A DNA stretch of 64,000 nt, taken from contig QPMI01000167.1 of NCBI GenBank assembly GCA_004431415.1, positions 124,001-188,000 on the forward strand. Direction: 5' to 3'. Position numbers and translations under genes: made by a program. A model generated the notes under the pieces. That model was not told the DNA's origin. It was given only the letters and a program-made list of their open reading frames with translations, and did not search any database. The DNA comes from Cyanophora paradoxa (Eukaryota; Glaucocystophyceae; Cyanophorales; Cyanophoraceae). Position 1 is the stretch's first letter; every line of letters begins with the position of its first letter. Shown piece after piece: positions 20,401 through 30,400 of this stretch.

Positions 20401-21941
20401 GGCCGCCCGCGTCGCGCCGCACCAGGTGACCGTCTTGGGCGCCTTGGCGGCCAGGCCGGCGAGGCGCCCCCGAGGCGGCGCTGGGGCCCCGGCGAGGCCG
20501 CCAGCCGCCCCGCCCCGCCCCTCGGGGGCCTTGGCCTTGCAGGACTTCAGGTGCGGGTCCAGGCTCCCCTGCGCGCCGCCCCTCGGCCGGCCGCCCCCGG
20601 GGCGCCGCGCGGGGCGCACCGGGTTGAAGGTGCGCCCGCAGTTGGGGCACGGCACGAGGGCGCCGTTGTACTGCCGCCCCCGTCACCGGCGCCGCAAACG
20701 AACCGCGACGGGGCGAAGCGGAACCGATTGGAAGGCGGCGTCGTTGTAGGCTGCCGCGGCCGCGGTCATGGCGGGCGGCAGGAACACGGACGGGGCGCGA
20801 GGCGGATGGCGCCCGGGGCGACTGACCTTGGAAGTCCTCCGCGCGGGCCCGGGGCCCGGCAGCGGCAGCGCCGGCGGGGCCGGCGCCGGTGTGCGCAGGC
20901 GCGGCTCGAGCTGGGGCGGGTGAGGGCCGGGGCGGGGGGGGGGCGGGGCGGGCGGACGAGCTCCTGCTCCTTCTCGCGCTTCTTGAGGCACTGGGGCGTG
21001 TGGATCCCGATCGAGGAGCTCCCGAACTGCTTCCCGCAGAGGTAGCTGCCCCGGCGCGTCACCGCCGGCATCCCGCGCAGCCGCTGGCTCCGCGCGGCGC
21101 GCACCAGACGATGGTCCGCGGCGCTTCTCGAACGCCGCGCCCGCCGCGCCCGACCCGCCGGCCCCGCCGGCCCCGCCCGAGGCGCCCCCGAGCGGCGGCC
21201 CGCCGGCCGCCTCTTTCGGCTTGCATGACTTGAGGTGTGGTTTTAGGCTCTCCTGCAGGGAGAAGATCGCTGCGTCGGCCCCCCGGCCGCGGTGGCGCTG
21301 TCTGCGGGCGCGCACGGGGTTGAAGGTTCGGCCGCAATTCTGGCACGCGGCAAGAGCCCCGTTGAATGCTTGGAATGCTTCGTCATTATACTGCTGGAAG
21401 TCCTCGGGCCGCGCCTCTGGGCCTGGCATCGGTACGCGCGGCGGCGCCGGCACTGGCGTCCGCAGGGCCGGCTCAAGCTGTTCGACGCCTCTTAGCTCGT
21501 GCGGACGAAAGCAGATTGGCTACCGACCTGCGCTTGCTCCTGCTCCCGCTTCTTGAGGCACTGCGCAATGGTCGGAACAGGAGCGCGCCTGTGGCTGATG
21601 AATGAACGGGATTGTGGAACAGGGGCGCGCCTGTGGCTGATGAATGTTAATGGAAGAGCTGCCGAACTGCTTTCCGCAAATGTAGCTGCGGCGGCGCGTT
21701 ACCTGCGGCATCCCGGAAGCACGAGCGAGCGAATGACATGCCAAACTATCGTACGCGGGCCATTCGGCGCAGGGCTCGAAGACCCGCTTCCCGCAGGCGA
21801 TGGCCGAGCTTTCGTGGGGCTCTTTCCTCCCGGTCCAGCTGCAGCCCCGCCACTCGCATCCCGCGGCGCACCGCACCCCGCACAAAACTTCGCGGTAGCT
21901 GCAAGCGTGGCGCCGCACGCTGTGCAAAACTTGCCCGTCAT
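17484..21941 (-). CDS. ZC2HC-type zinc-finger array protein with N- and C-terminal zinc ribbons
   Basis: The start is the ATG at 21939-21941. Exon 1 encodes a zinc ribbon, FCTACGATLAATAKFCAGCG. Two kinds of zf-C2HC finger then alternate. Type B rebuilds across an intron as TVxC|YxCGRxFGTSSIxIHxPQC (first Cys codon split TG|C). Type A is CPNCGRTFNP...LxxHLKSCKPK. Type B fingers lie near 21680, 21050, 20370, 19500, 18880 and 18190. Type A fingers lie near 21330, 20650, 19900, 19160, 18480 and 17730. The C-terminus is CGGC...KFCGECGTKL, with a stop at 17484-17486. Coiled linkers CLKKREQEQ follow the B fingers. About 1.5 kb (17539-19053 and 19711-21221) is a tandem duplication, and the duplication joint near 19700 lacks the last ribbon half, so two tandem genes instead of one are possible. 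The role is unknown; metal-binding scaffold proteins of this family include ciliary proteins. Confidence 0.7.
17539..19053 (-). repeat. internal tandem duplication, unit 1
   Basis: This unit matches 19711-21221 nearly base for base (offset about 2170) and covers two type B and two type A fingers with their introns. Homology starts at CTGCAGCCGCCGCAGACCCG and stops after CCTCTTTCGGCTTGCA. Unit 1 consistently has one more base than unit 2 in many G or C runs inside introns. Confidence 0.9.
19711..21221 (-). repeat. internal tandem duplication, unit 2
   Basis: Second copy of 17539-19053. Nearly all differences are one-base shortenings of runs of C or G, for example at 19969-20045 and 20455-20520. 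Substitutions are rare, so duplication age and run-length differences do not match, which suggests homopolymer error or run-specific slippage. Confidence 0.88.
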
Positions 21942-22541
21942 TCTTCGTATCCGAACCTAGCTAGCTCCGGCTAGCTTCGCTGCGTTGAATCGAACCTAGC
22001 TAGCTTCGGCTAGCTTCCGTCCAGTGCTAGCGGGCCAAAGCTCGCGTCGTGGAAAAGCGCGTGCTATATAACTGCGCGGCAGCCGCGCGTGCGTATACTA
22101 CGCGGCGGAAGGATAGCGGCCCGTACCCCCGCCGCCAGTCCCGCCGTACCCAGATAGTACAGCTAAGCCGCTCAGCAGCTCGAGCGGCTAGCTAGCGCTG
22201 ACTCGTATGGAATTATGTTAAAATTAGCTGCACAGCCAGCATGGCAGCGATCACGATCATGAGCTCGAGCTCGAGCGCCGCGCGCGTGCGGCCGGCGAGC
22301 TCGAGGCCCGGCCCTACTAGGCTAGCTATAGGCCTGAGGTGCCGCCGCGTCGCGCCGCGCGCGGCCGGCGCCGGCGCGCTCTGCGGCGCCGGCCAGTGCC
22401 GCAGTGCCGCAGTCACTGAGTACTATATAAGTTCGTGTATGAATGTGAAGTGCTTTTTTTTTTGAAGTTCGTGTATGAATGTGCACGTGCACACGCACAC
22501 GTATACATATGTTTACGCGTCCACAGTAAAAGAAATGGATT
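21846..22541. repeat. 696-bp direct repeat, copy 1
   Basis: Identical as far as I can compare by eye to 24009-24704 (offset 2163). On the minus strand it contains the first 32 codons of the zinc-finger gene and about 600 bp upstream. The upstream part has TATATAA-like words, CTAGCTAGC palindromes, a T9 run and a CACGTGCAC tract, so it probably includes the promoter. Copy 1 is joined to the zinc-finger gene. Confidence 0.93.
22085..22541. promoter_or_regulatory. upstream region of the zinc-finger gene (duplicated)
   Basis: This is about 450 bp of noncoding DNA upstream of the ATG at 21941. It includes GCTATATAACTGCG (22062-22075, just downstream of this interval on the minus strand), CTATATAAG near 22422, AGCTCGAGCTCGAG and GCCGGCGCCGGCGC palindromes, and CACGTGCACACGCACACG. 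Promoter function is inferred only from position and from its conservation between the two copies. Confidence 0.35.
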
Positions 22542-22803
22542 AAATCTCTTGCATTAGCACACAACACAACTACAATGAGTTTCACATCGCCCAATAAATC
22601 TCTCCGACTAGATACTATCGAGGACCGTCGTATGCTGTGCTTTAGAAAGTACAAAATGAACGAAAGGTTTGAAGGTTTCGTGTCTAGATATCTAGCTAAG
22701 GAGGTTTCTAACTAATACTAATGATGTGGAAGCTAGCTGTATCGATTTCTAAACCAACCTAAACTCCCGGCTACGAGGTCCTATCTCTACAAAAGACTCC
22801 CAA
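22542..22803. repeat. short dispersed repeat B, copy 1 (22575-22640) in unassigned DNA
   Basis: The words GTTTCACATCGCCCA, TCTCCGACT and GGACCGTCG recur in the same order and spacing at about 58634-58700, with 'atactatcgagg' here matching 'gttctatctgggg' there. The remaining bases contain CTAGATATCTAG-type palindromes. No gene is seen. Confidence 0.6.
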
Positions 22804-24005
22804 TCATGGTATGTCCGCCGCCAGCGCTGCCCAAGGGCCTCGCCGCGCCGTGTGCCAGGCTCCTCGCCAGCCCCAGTAGATTGGGCTACTGGCCGCCTCC
22901 TGCCGTCGCCTCCGCCGCCTCCATTTGTTGGTGTTGCGTCCTCCGGCCCCGCCCCCAGACCGCAATCCCCCAGTGTCTCCCTCTAGCGCGGGCGCGCCCT
23001 CTGTGTGCCCACGCCCCAAGCATACCTGTTCGTATGGTCGTATACTTGCATGGCCGCTGAAGCCCGGACCCAGCCGTAGTCGTCTGGCGGGCAGCTCAGG
23101 TGTGAGAGGGCTAGGGTTTCCCGCCTTGGTGGCGGGACTCGAGGGCACCGCACTCCCTGCAGCGTTCCGCTGCCGGGGCTCCGGATCCGCGCGCTTCCTG
23201 CGAGCGTTGCCAGCCGTATCGTCAGGCGGCGCGTCGGCCTCGCGCCCGCGCGCCTCAGTGCGCTTCGCCTTGGCGCGACGTTCTTTCATGACCTTCGTGA
23301 TCCCGCACGCCTTCTCCCACTCCGCGTACGCCTGGCATCTGGCGGCCCACGTTTTATGGGCCTGCTCGCCTATGGCCGTCGTCAGCTTGCGCACGACCTG
23401 GGCAGCTTTCTTGGCGTCCGTGACGGTCTCGCGAATCATATCGGTGAGGCCCGCCGGGGGCAGCCCCGTAGCACGCACATCTGCGCCTGCCGTTCAGCTG
23501 CCGTGAGCGTCGGGTCGTTTACTCTCGTGACCTTCAGGGAGCTGGAGAGCGCGTGTGGCACTGACCGCTTCTGCGCGCCTTCGAGGGCCTCGCTGACCGT
23601 CGCTGCGATGCGTGCTTCCGCAGCGGTGCGCGCCTCCGTCGCCACCGCGCTGGGGCAGGTGAGGACGTGCTCCAGCGTCTCCTCGGGCCCAGTCACAAGC
23701 TGGGGCCGGCCGTCGCCATCGATTTCCCGTGTGCTGCAGAGCGCACAGAGTCCTGCCGGGTTCACTTCGCTGTAGAGCTCGGGCGCGTCTCGCTTGCGGA
23801 CGAGGGCCGTCGCCACCGTACCCAAAACGAGTTTCATGTGCGTACCCCGGAAGCAGTTGCTCTCTCGGCTCACTCCGACTCGGCGGGGCCCCATAGCCAT
23901 CTGATCGTATACTGCGCCGTGATCCACTGGCAGCCGTAGCCACTCCCCGGCCTTGAGCTGGTTCGCCCACGCGAAGTGCGTGTGGTGCGCGTGACTCGCC
24001 TCCCG
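22804..24005 (-). mobile_element. non-LTR retrotransposon-like ORF remnant (C-terminal part)
   Basis: Two overlapping minus-strand frames read GPEETLEHVLTCPSAVATEA after a CALC pair (C-x2-C ... H-x4-C), then AAQVVRKLTTAIGEQAHKTW and YAEWEKACGITKVMKERRAK. A Cys-His cluster followed by an Arg/Lys-rich helical tail with W and EWE is typical of the end of LINE reverse-transcriptase polyproteins. The reverse-transcriptase core itself is absent, so only the 3' end remains. One frame shift, at about 23465-23475, separates the two halves. The upstream end is fused in frame to a duplicated zinc-ribbon exon (24008-24104). A host gene of unknown type cannot be excluded. Confidence 0.5.
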
Positions 24006-24008
24006 CGT

Positions 24009-24104
24009 CCCGCCACTCGCATCCCGCGGCGCACCGCACCCCGCACAAAACTTCGCGGTAGCTGCAAGCGTGGCGCCGCACGCTGTGCAAAACTTGCCCG
24101 TCAT
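24009..24104 (-). pseudogene. duplicated first exon of the zinc-finger gene fused to the retroelement remnant
   Basis: From the ATG at 24102-24104 the frame reads the same 32-residue ribbon as the real gene (TGKFCTACGATLAATAKFCA) and then continues without a stop into 'TREASHAHHTHFAWANQ' and the LINE-like remnant. The copy lacks the following zinc-finger exons. It could be a dead duplicate or a new chimeric gene driven by the copied upstream region. Confidence 0.55.
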
Positions 24105-24704
24105 TCTTCGTATCCGAACCTAGCTAGCTCCGGCTAGCTTCGCTGCGTTGAATCGAACCTAGCTAGCTTCGGCTAGCTTCCGTCCAGTGCTAGCGGGCCA
24201 AAGCTCGCGTCGTGGAAAAGCGCGTGCTATATAACTGCGCGGCAGCCGCGCGTGCGTATACTACGCGGCGGAAGGATAGCGGCCCGTACCCCCGCCGCCA
24301 GTCCCGCCGTACCCAGATAGTACAGCTAAGCCGCTCAGCAGCTCGAGCGGCTAGCTAGCGCTGACTCGTATGGAATTATGTTAAAATTAGCTGCACAGCC
24401 AGCATGGCAGCGATCACGATCATGAGCTCGAGCTCGAGCGCCGCGCGCGTGCGGCCGGCGAGCTCGAGGCCCGGCCCTACTAGGCTAGCTATAGGCCTGA
24501 GGTGCCGCCGCGTCGCGCCGCGCGCGGCCGGCGCCGGCGCGCTCTGCGGCGCCGGCCAGTGCCGCAGTGCCGCAGTCACTGAGTACTATATAAGTTCGTG
24601 TATGAATGTGAAGTGCTTTTTTTTTTGAAGTTCGTGTATGAATGTGCACGTGCACACGCACACGTATACATATGTTTACGCGTCCACAGTAAAAGAAATG
24701 GATT
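24009..24704. repeat. 696-bp direct repeat, copy 2
   Basis: Partner of 21846-22541. The identity ends abruptly on both sides: 'agaaatggatt' is the last common word. The retroelement remnant lies between the copies. This geometry fits a segmental duplication with an insertion, or insertion into a tandem duplicate. Confidence 0.93.
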
Positions 24705-24869
24705 GCAAATAATACTGAAAAGCAATACAAGGCGAGTGCACGTGTAAACTCGATTTACAGTACAGGATGCCGCGGATGGTCTGTGCAGGGCTTCTCGGCG
24801 TAGAACATGGATGTGCTGCTAGTTAACAGCTAGCGAAGATCATGTGCCAGGATCAAATGCAGGGCGAGA

Positions 24870-26463
24870 CTAGAGGCCCTGGAAACCGCCGGGGAGGGCG
24901 AGGAGGTCCATGCCAAGGGGCGGCAGCTGGTTCGAGCCCGGCATGGCGCCGACCCTGCGGGGCGTGGGCGGGGGCGGGCTGGGCGGGGGCGGGGCGGGGC
25001 ACCAGTGCTGGGCGAGGACGAGGTTGCCGCGGACGTGGGCGAGCATGGGGGCGGCCGCCGCGAAGTCCCCCGCCTCCAGCTGCTCCCGCACCATCGCGAA
25101 GACCCCCATGTTCTGCGCCCCGTCAGGCCCCCGCGGCGCCCGCCCCGGCACCGCCCGGCCACGGGGCGCGCCTCGTCGAGGAGCTCGCTGGCGCGGGCGT
25201 CGTCGCCCTCGAGGCTCGCCTGCAGCTCCGCCGCCGTCGCCGGGCCCGGAAAGCCCCACGCCCCCGCCCCGAAACCGAACGGCAGCCCCGCCGCCATGGG
25301 CCCCCCGGGGGGCACTCCGGGGAGGGCCACTGCATGGGGGCCGGAGAGGAGGTCGGGAAGGGCGCCGGGAGCGGGCGCGGGGCCGCGGCGGGCCGGGGGC
25401 GTGGGGGCCTTGCGGGGGATGCCCCCGACGGGCCCGAGGAGGCCGTCGCGCCCGACGCCCGACGGCCCCGCCTCCATCTGGAAGCCGGCCATCGGTACCA
25501 GGCCCGGCCCGGGGCCTGCCCCGCTCTCCCCCACCGAGAAGCTCTTCCGCCGCTTGGGCCCCGGCATCGGCGGGGCGGGCGCCTCCGGGGCGGGCGCCGC
25601 GGGGACGGCGTGGACGGCGTGCCAGCTGGCCGTGCGGGGGGCGCTCGAAGGGCCGGCCCCCGCGGCGAGCAGGCTCAGCGGCACCGCGGGGAGGCCGGAC
25701 GCCGTGTCCGCCGAGGCGCGCCGCCCGAGGCGCACGGGGATGGGGGGCGGGAGGACCGTTCGCGCCTCCCCGGGGGCCTCCATGCAGAGGGTCCCCTGCA
25801 GGGCGGGCCCCGGCGTGGAGACCCGCATGCGCTCCTGCCGGCCGGACAGGCCGGGTCGGGACTCGGGGGCGGGGCGGGGCGGGGCGGGGCGGGCGGACGG
25901 CCATCCACTTGACGCGGAGGGCGACATCGCGGGCGCTCTTTTGCGGAAGCATCCGTGCGAGCTTCAGGTACCTGCGCCCCATCATCCAAGCCCGTCCCGC
26001 CCCGCCGCGGCGCGGGCCCCGCACCTCCCGGCGTTCGACAGCCGCTCGGAGCCGTACCTGCGGGGCGGTGAGGGGGAAGGGGTCGGGGGCGGGGCGGGAC
26101 TTGGGTTGGGGCGGGGGCGGACTTGCGGAGGCCCTCCTCAAGGGCGGACTGCTCGTCGACGGACCACTCGGAGGCGGGCGGGGGCGTTCCGTCGTCAGCG
26201 GCGAGCGGCAGGCCGCCCTCGAATGCGATGTCTTCCAGGCCCAGGGGCCGGCCCTCGCCCAGGACTCCGAAGCCCGGCGCCGGCCCCCCGAGCCCTGCCA
26301 CCTTGGGCGAGTGCGAGGGCGAGATCCGCTGGCTCTCCTTCTTGACGGCCGCCAGGCCCCCGCCCCGCACCGGAACTGGGCCCGCGAAAAAGGCCCCGCC
26401 CGGCGCCTGCGCCCCCGGGGATAGGGCCGGGGCCTCTAGCGTTGGTCCTGACATCGCCGCCAT
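24870..26463 (-). CDS. DUF3755-type SANT-like protein
   Basis: Matches the plant/algal family whose members carry a SANT/Myb-like segment followed by a DUF3755 tail; function is unestablished, with a nuclear role likely. The first ATG is at 26461-26463 (MAAMSGPTLEAPAL). Spliced exons give EWSVDEQSALEEGLRK|YGSERLSNAG|RYLKLARMLPQKSARDVALR|VKWMA, which is the conserved SANT-like block, then a Pro/Gly-rich linker containing PKRRKSFSVGE (basic, possible nuclear signal). The C-terminal block is TAAELQASLEGDDARASELL, NMGVFAMVREQLEAGDFAAA, HVRGNLVLAQHW|VGAMPGSNQLPPLGMD, ending GGFQGL with a stop at 24870-24872. The last block fits the family's 'NL..TRDNIL..MPG...PPLP' ending. One intron (donor at 25171) is GC-AG. 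Confidence 0.8.
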
Positions 26464-27462
26464 CTGCCGCGCCACTGAGCCGCGGAGTCCGGCCTAAGGC
26501 CAGCGCATAGCGGGCACCTTCTGGCGCCTTTTTGTGAAGAAGACCTTCGCATACCCGCCCTTCACTTACGAAAAAGACCTCTTTGTGAAGAAGGCCTTCG
26601 CTTACCTTCGCGTGAACCTGGACCAGCGGGGTTAGGGCGTACTTTCGTTCAAAGAAAAAGAAAAAGCTCACTTTAACTTCAGTCACAGAGCGCGTGCCGA
26701 CCTGCTCAACGTTGTGGGTCACTGTAGCTGGCAGATCTGAACGACGCGGCGCATGGGGACCTGCTCGGAGACGCTCGGCCACTCTGCCTGAAGAAGGTGA
26801 ATGGGGCAGTTTGCGAGCTTTCGCAGGGCCTGAGTTGGGTCAGAACTGCTTCTTTTGCGAGCTTTCGCACGGCTGGTTTGCGCACATCGATGAACCGCCC
26901 GTGCTCGTCGGCGCCCCATGGCCGGAAGGCAGGAAGCGAGGACGCGTAAGTGCTCACAGCCTGTGCGTCTGCAGCTTCCCCGTAGTATAAGCGAGCGAGT
27001 TCCACAGGTATGGTCTGGAACTCGATCGCTTCCAGCGCGTTTAACTCGTCCTGAGCCGCGCCCGATCAAGGCCGGCGAAGCATGCGAGAGTCAGGGGCGC
27101 AAATACATACCAGCTCATGTTGCTGCTCCGCTGCTGAGCTCGAGGCCATATTCTCTCAGAGCCTCGCTAGCGCCGCATCGGCTGCTGTGTGATGATTTGC
27201 TTCGGACTTGGAACACGCGTTCGCACGACAGCAGCTTCGCACGCGTTAGCCAGCCCGTCCGAATTCGCTGGCACGGAGTCCCGGACGGACCCGCCGGGCC
27301 GGTCAACGAGGTGAATCGCAGCTCAAGTGCAGTGGAGGCTGCGACGTGTGCGACTGTGCGTGAGTTTGGGGGTACAGAAATTGAGGCCACTGTACCCCTC
27401 CCGAAGCAGCTTAAAGCCAGCTTTCCATCCTCCTGGGCGAATTTCGCTGCAGCGGCCGACTG
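26464..27462. other. intergenic, divergent promoter region between the DUF3755 and RBM45-like genes
   Basis: No gene is recognised. Short direct repeats are present: 'ttgtgaagaag' with 'ccttcgc' twice (26532-26605), and 'tttgcgagctttcgca' twice (26810-26870). A 180-codon open plus-strand frame (26918-27463) has no domain and ends just where the RBM45-like gene begins, so I do not call it. Both neighbouring genes start toward this stretch from opposite sides. Confidence 0.4.
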
Positions 27463-30400
27463 ATGGACGACCCGCCCTATTCGCGGTTGTTCGTCGTGTG
27501 TCCGAAGGTCTGTGTGATTTGGTTCCGTGTCGAATCCGGAGCGACCCGCGCTTTCGGCAGGTTGTGACCGAGGTCGAGCTCTCTGAGGCCTTCTCAAGAT
27601 TCGGGACGATCGAGTACGTTGGCGTCGCGCCCTCGAACGCAGCCGTACAGCTGAGCGCCGCTGGCAGAAACGTCCGTTTGCTCAAGACGCCCGATGGCGA
27701 GTCGCGCGGCGTGTGCTACGTGAAGTACGCGAGAACGTCAGACGCGAACCGTGCCCTCGAGGGCATGCATCAGACGCGCTTGCGGGAGGACCAGCAGGCC
27801 CTGAAGGTGCACGCGCTCGCCCTGCAGCACTACGGCATCGACGGTAGCACCCAGCTCTGGCCGCCTGCAGGTGCAAATCGCAGAGCCGAAAGGGCCGGTG
27901 CATGCCGTCGATAGGCGCGTCTTCGCGCACGCGGACTTCACGGACCCCGAGGAGCTCCCGCCCCTCTCCCGTCTCTTTGTCATCTTCGCGAAGGTGCGCG
28001 CGGGCGGGAGGCAAGGCGCGCCCCGGGGGCGCGACGTTGGAGCAGGAGTACGGCGAGGGCGAGATCGCGGAGCGGATGCGGGTCTACGAAGGCTTCGACT
28101 ACTGCCGCGTGCTGCGGAACCGGGGCCCGGCGGGGGGGCCGGGCCTGGAGCCCCGCGGGATGGCCTACGTCAAGTTCTTCAGGGCCTCGAGCGCCGCGGC
28201 TGCTCTGGAGGAAATGCAGCGCAACAAAGACCTCGGCGCGCCCCCGCGCGCCGGCCCGGCCCGGCACGTCGCCACTGATGCCCCGCAGGCGGTGGCTTCG
28301 TTATCGTGAAAGCGATGGTCGCTGAGCCGAAGAATGCGAAGCGGCGCGGCCCCGAGCGCGAGCGGGACGAGCGGGGAGCTCCGCCCTACACGCCCCGGAG
28401 CGACAGGGACCGCGACGGCTACTCGTCCCGGTGCGCGCCCCGCCGCGGCTCCCCGTGCCCCCTCACGCCTCGCCAGGAGCTTCCGCTCTGACCGCGAGCG
28501 CTCCCCGCGGCGCTCTCCTCGCCGCCCGGCCTCCCGGTCGCGCTCCCCCTCCCCGCGCCGCCGCTCCCCGTCCCCGCAGCGCCGCTTCCCATCCCCGCAC
28601 CGCCGCCGTTCTCCATCCCCGCGGCGTCGCTCTCCATCCCCGCGCCGCCGGTCCCCGTCCCCACGGCGGCGCTCCCGGCCACGCACCCGGTCCCGGTCCC
28701 GCTCGCGCGAGCGCCTGCGGGAGGCGGGCGCACGAGGGCCGCTCGCCGATCGGCGAGAGAGGGAGCGGGAGCGGGAGCGGGAGCGGGGCGGGGTGGGGGC
28801 CTGGGCTGGGGAGCGGGACAAGCGCTTCCGGCGGGAGGCGTCGAGCGACCCGCTGGAGCGTTACTCCAAGCTCCGCATCCGCGAGGAGGAGGCCGCCCCG
28901 GAGCCCCCTCTCGCCCCGCCAGCCCCGCCCGACCCGTCCGCATCGCCCCGCCCCGCTCCTTCCCCGACGCCTAGTGACGCGCTGCAGGCGGGATGCACCA
29001 GCGGCTGGTGGTTCGAGCGAGCGGCCCTGGCGGCGGCGGCGGCGCGGGAGCAGCGATGGGGGCGAGAGGTGCACGGAGCGCCTTGCGGCTCGCCTCGCGT
29101 CTCGCCGAGGCCCGCCGCAGCGAGGAGGAGGAGCCGCGGGGACGGCCGGCGGAGGCGCGCGATGCGGAGGCGAAGGCTGCGGCGGAGGAGGCGGGCCCTG
29201 GAGGCGCCCCGCGGGATCACTCCCCCGAGGGCGAGGAGCCGGAGGCCCCAGTGGCGGCGGAGCGGGGGCGGGATCGGGACGGGGGGGCGGCCGCACCGCC
29301 GACGGCCTCGCCTGGGCGGGCAGGGCGCGCAGAAGGGCCCGATGGGGGCTCGGCGTCCCCAGGGCGAGGCCGGGGCCGGTCGCGGGACGAGAAGCGTTAC
29401 CGAGAGGGGGACGAGGCGGACCCGCTCGAGCGCTACTCAAAACTGCAGATCCGCGACGATCCGCGCGAGCGGCCCGAGCCGAGCCGCCCCGCCCGCGCCC
29501 GCTCCCGCTCCCCTCCACCGCCCGCCCGCCGGCCCCGCTCGCCCGCTGCCCCACGCCGCTCCGAGCGCGAGGAGCGCGGTGCGCACAGTTCTCTCTCCAC
29601 CCTTGGCGGCGCTCTCACACGCTTTGCAGAGCGCGAGCGGGGGGGGGGCTCCGAGGGTTCGTGTCCCCTCTGCAGGTCGCCACCGCACGTCACCTTCCCC
29701 GCAGACGAAGAGCGTCACCGGGACTTCGATCAGGAGCGGGAGAAGGAGCGCGAGCGAGAGCGGGAGCGGGGACGGGAGCGGGAGCGGGAGCGGGAGCGGG
29801 AGCGCGAAAAGGAGCGGGAGCGGGAGCGTCTCGGTCGGGAGCGTGAACGCGAGCGCGAAAGGGAGCGGGAGCGCGAGCGAGAGCGCGAAGAACGGGAACG
29901 AGAACGGGAGCGCGAACGGGAGCGCGAGCGCGAGCGGGAGCGAGAGTGGGATGTCGATCGGGAGCGAAAGCGGGAGCGGGAGCGGGAGCGAGTGGGAAGG
30001 CACCGAAGCGGGAGCCGCTCGAGGTGCCTTCGCCCTGCCCGGCGACCGCCGCGCCATTGAACTCCGCGCAGGTCGCCACCGTCGCCGCAGAGGCCGGGCG
30101 GTGCGCGGGGAGTCGGGGCTGGGGCGGCGGGCGAGGCCAACGGGGGGGGACGCAGGGCGGGAGGGCGGGGCGGCGGAGACGTCGGCAGCGCGGATCGCTG
30201 CGGCAGCGGCGGCGCTGGCGCGGGACCCGAAGAAGGCTATGGAGGCGCTCGCCAACGAGCTCGCCGCCAAGCCCGAGCTCGTCCGCCCGCCCGCCCGCGC
30301 CCCGCGCCCCGCGCCTCGCTCAGCCCCCGCAGGTGGCCCTCTCCCAGCTCCTCCTCCAGCTCCCCGCCGCCGCGCCCGCACCGGCACCGTGCGCCGCCCG

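Noticed and set aside
18870-21060. Type B fingers seeming to have Ser-Tyr-x-Cys instead of Cys-Tyr-x-Cys
   Set aside because: The Ser codon is an intron-end artefact. The acceptor CAG lies directly before C-TAC, and the upstream exon ends in TG, so the spliced codon is TGC, Cys.
22804-24104. A complete retrotransposon
   Set aside because: No reverse-transcriptase or endonuclease core, no target-site duplication of usual size and no tail; only a C-terminal remnant is present.
26918-27463. 181-codon plus frame upstream of the RBM45-like gene
   Set aside because: No domain, mixed composition, and it ends at the RBM45-like start; it is likely promoter or leader DNA.
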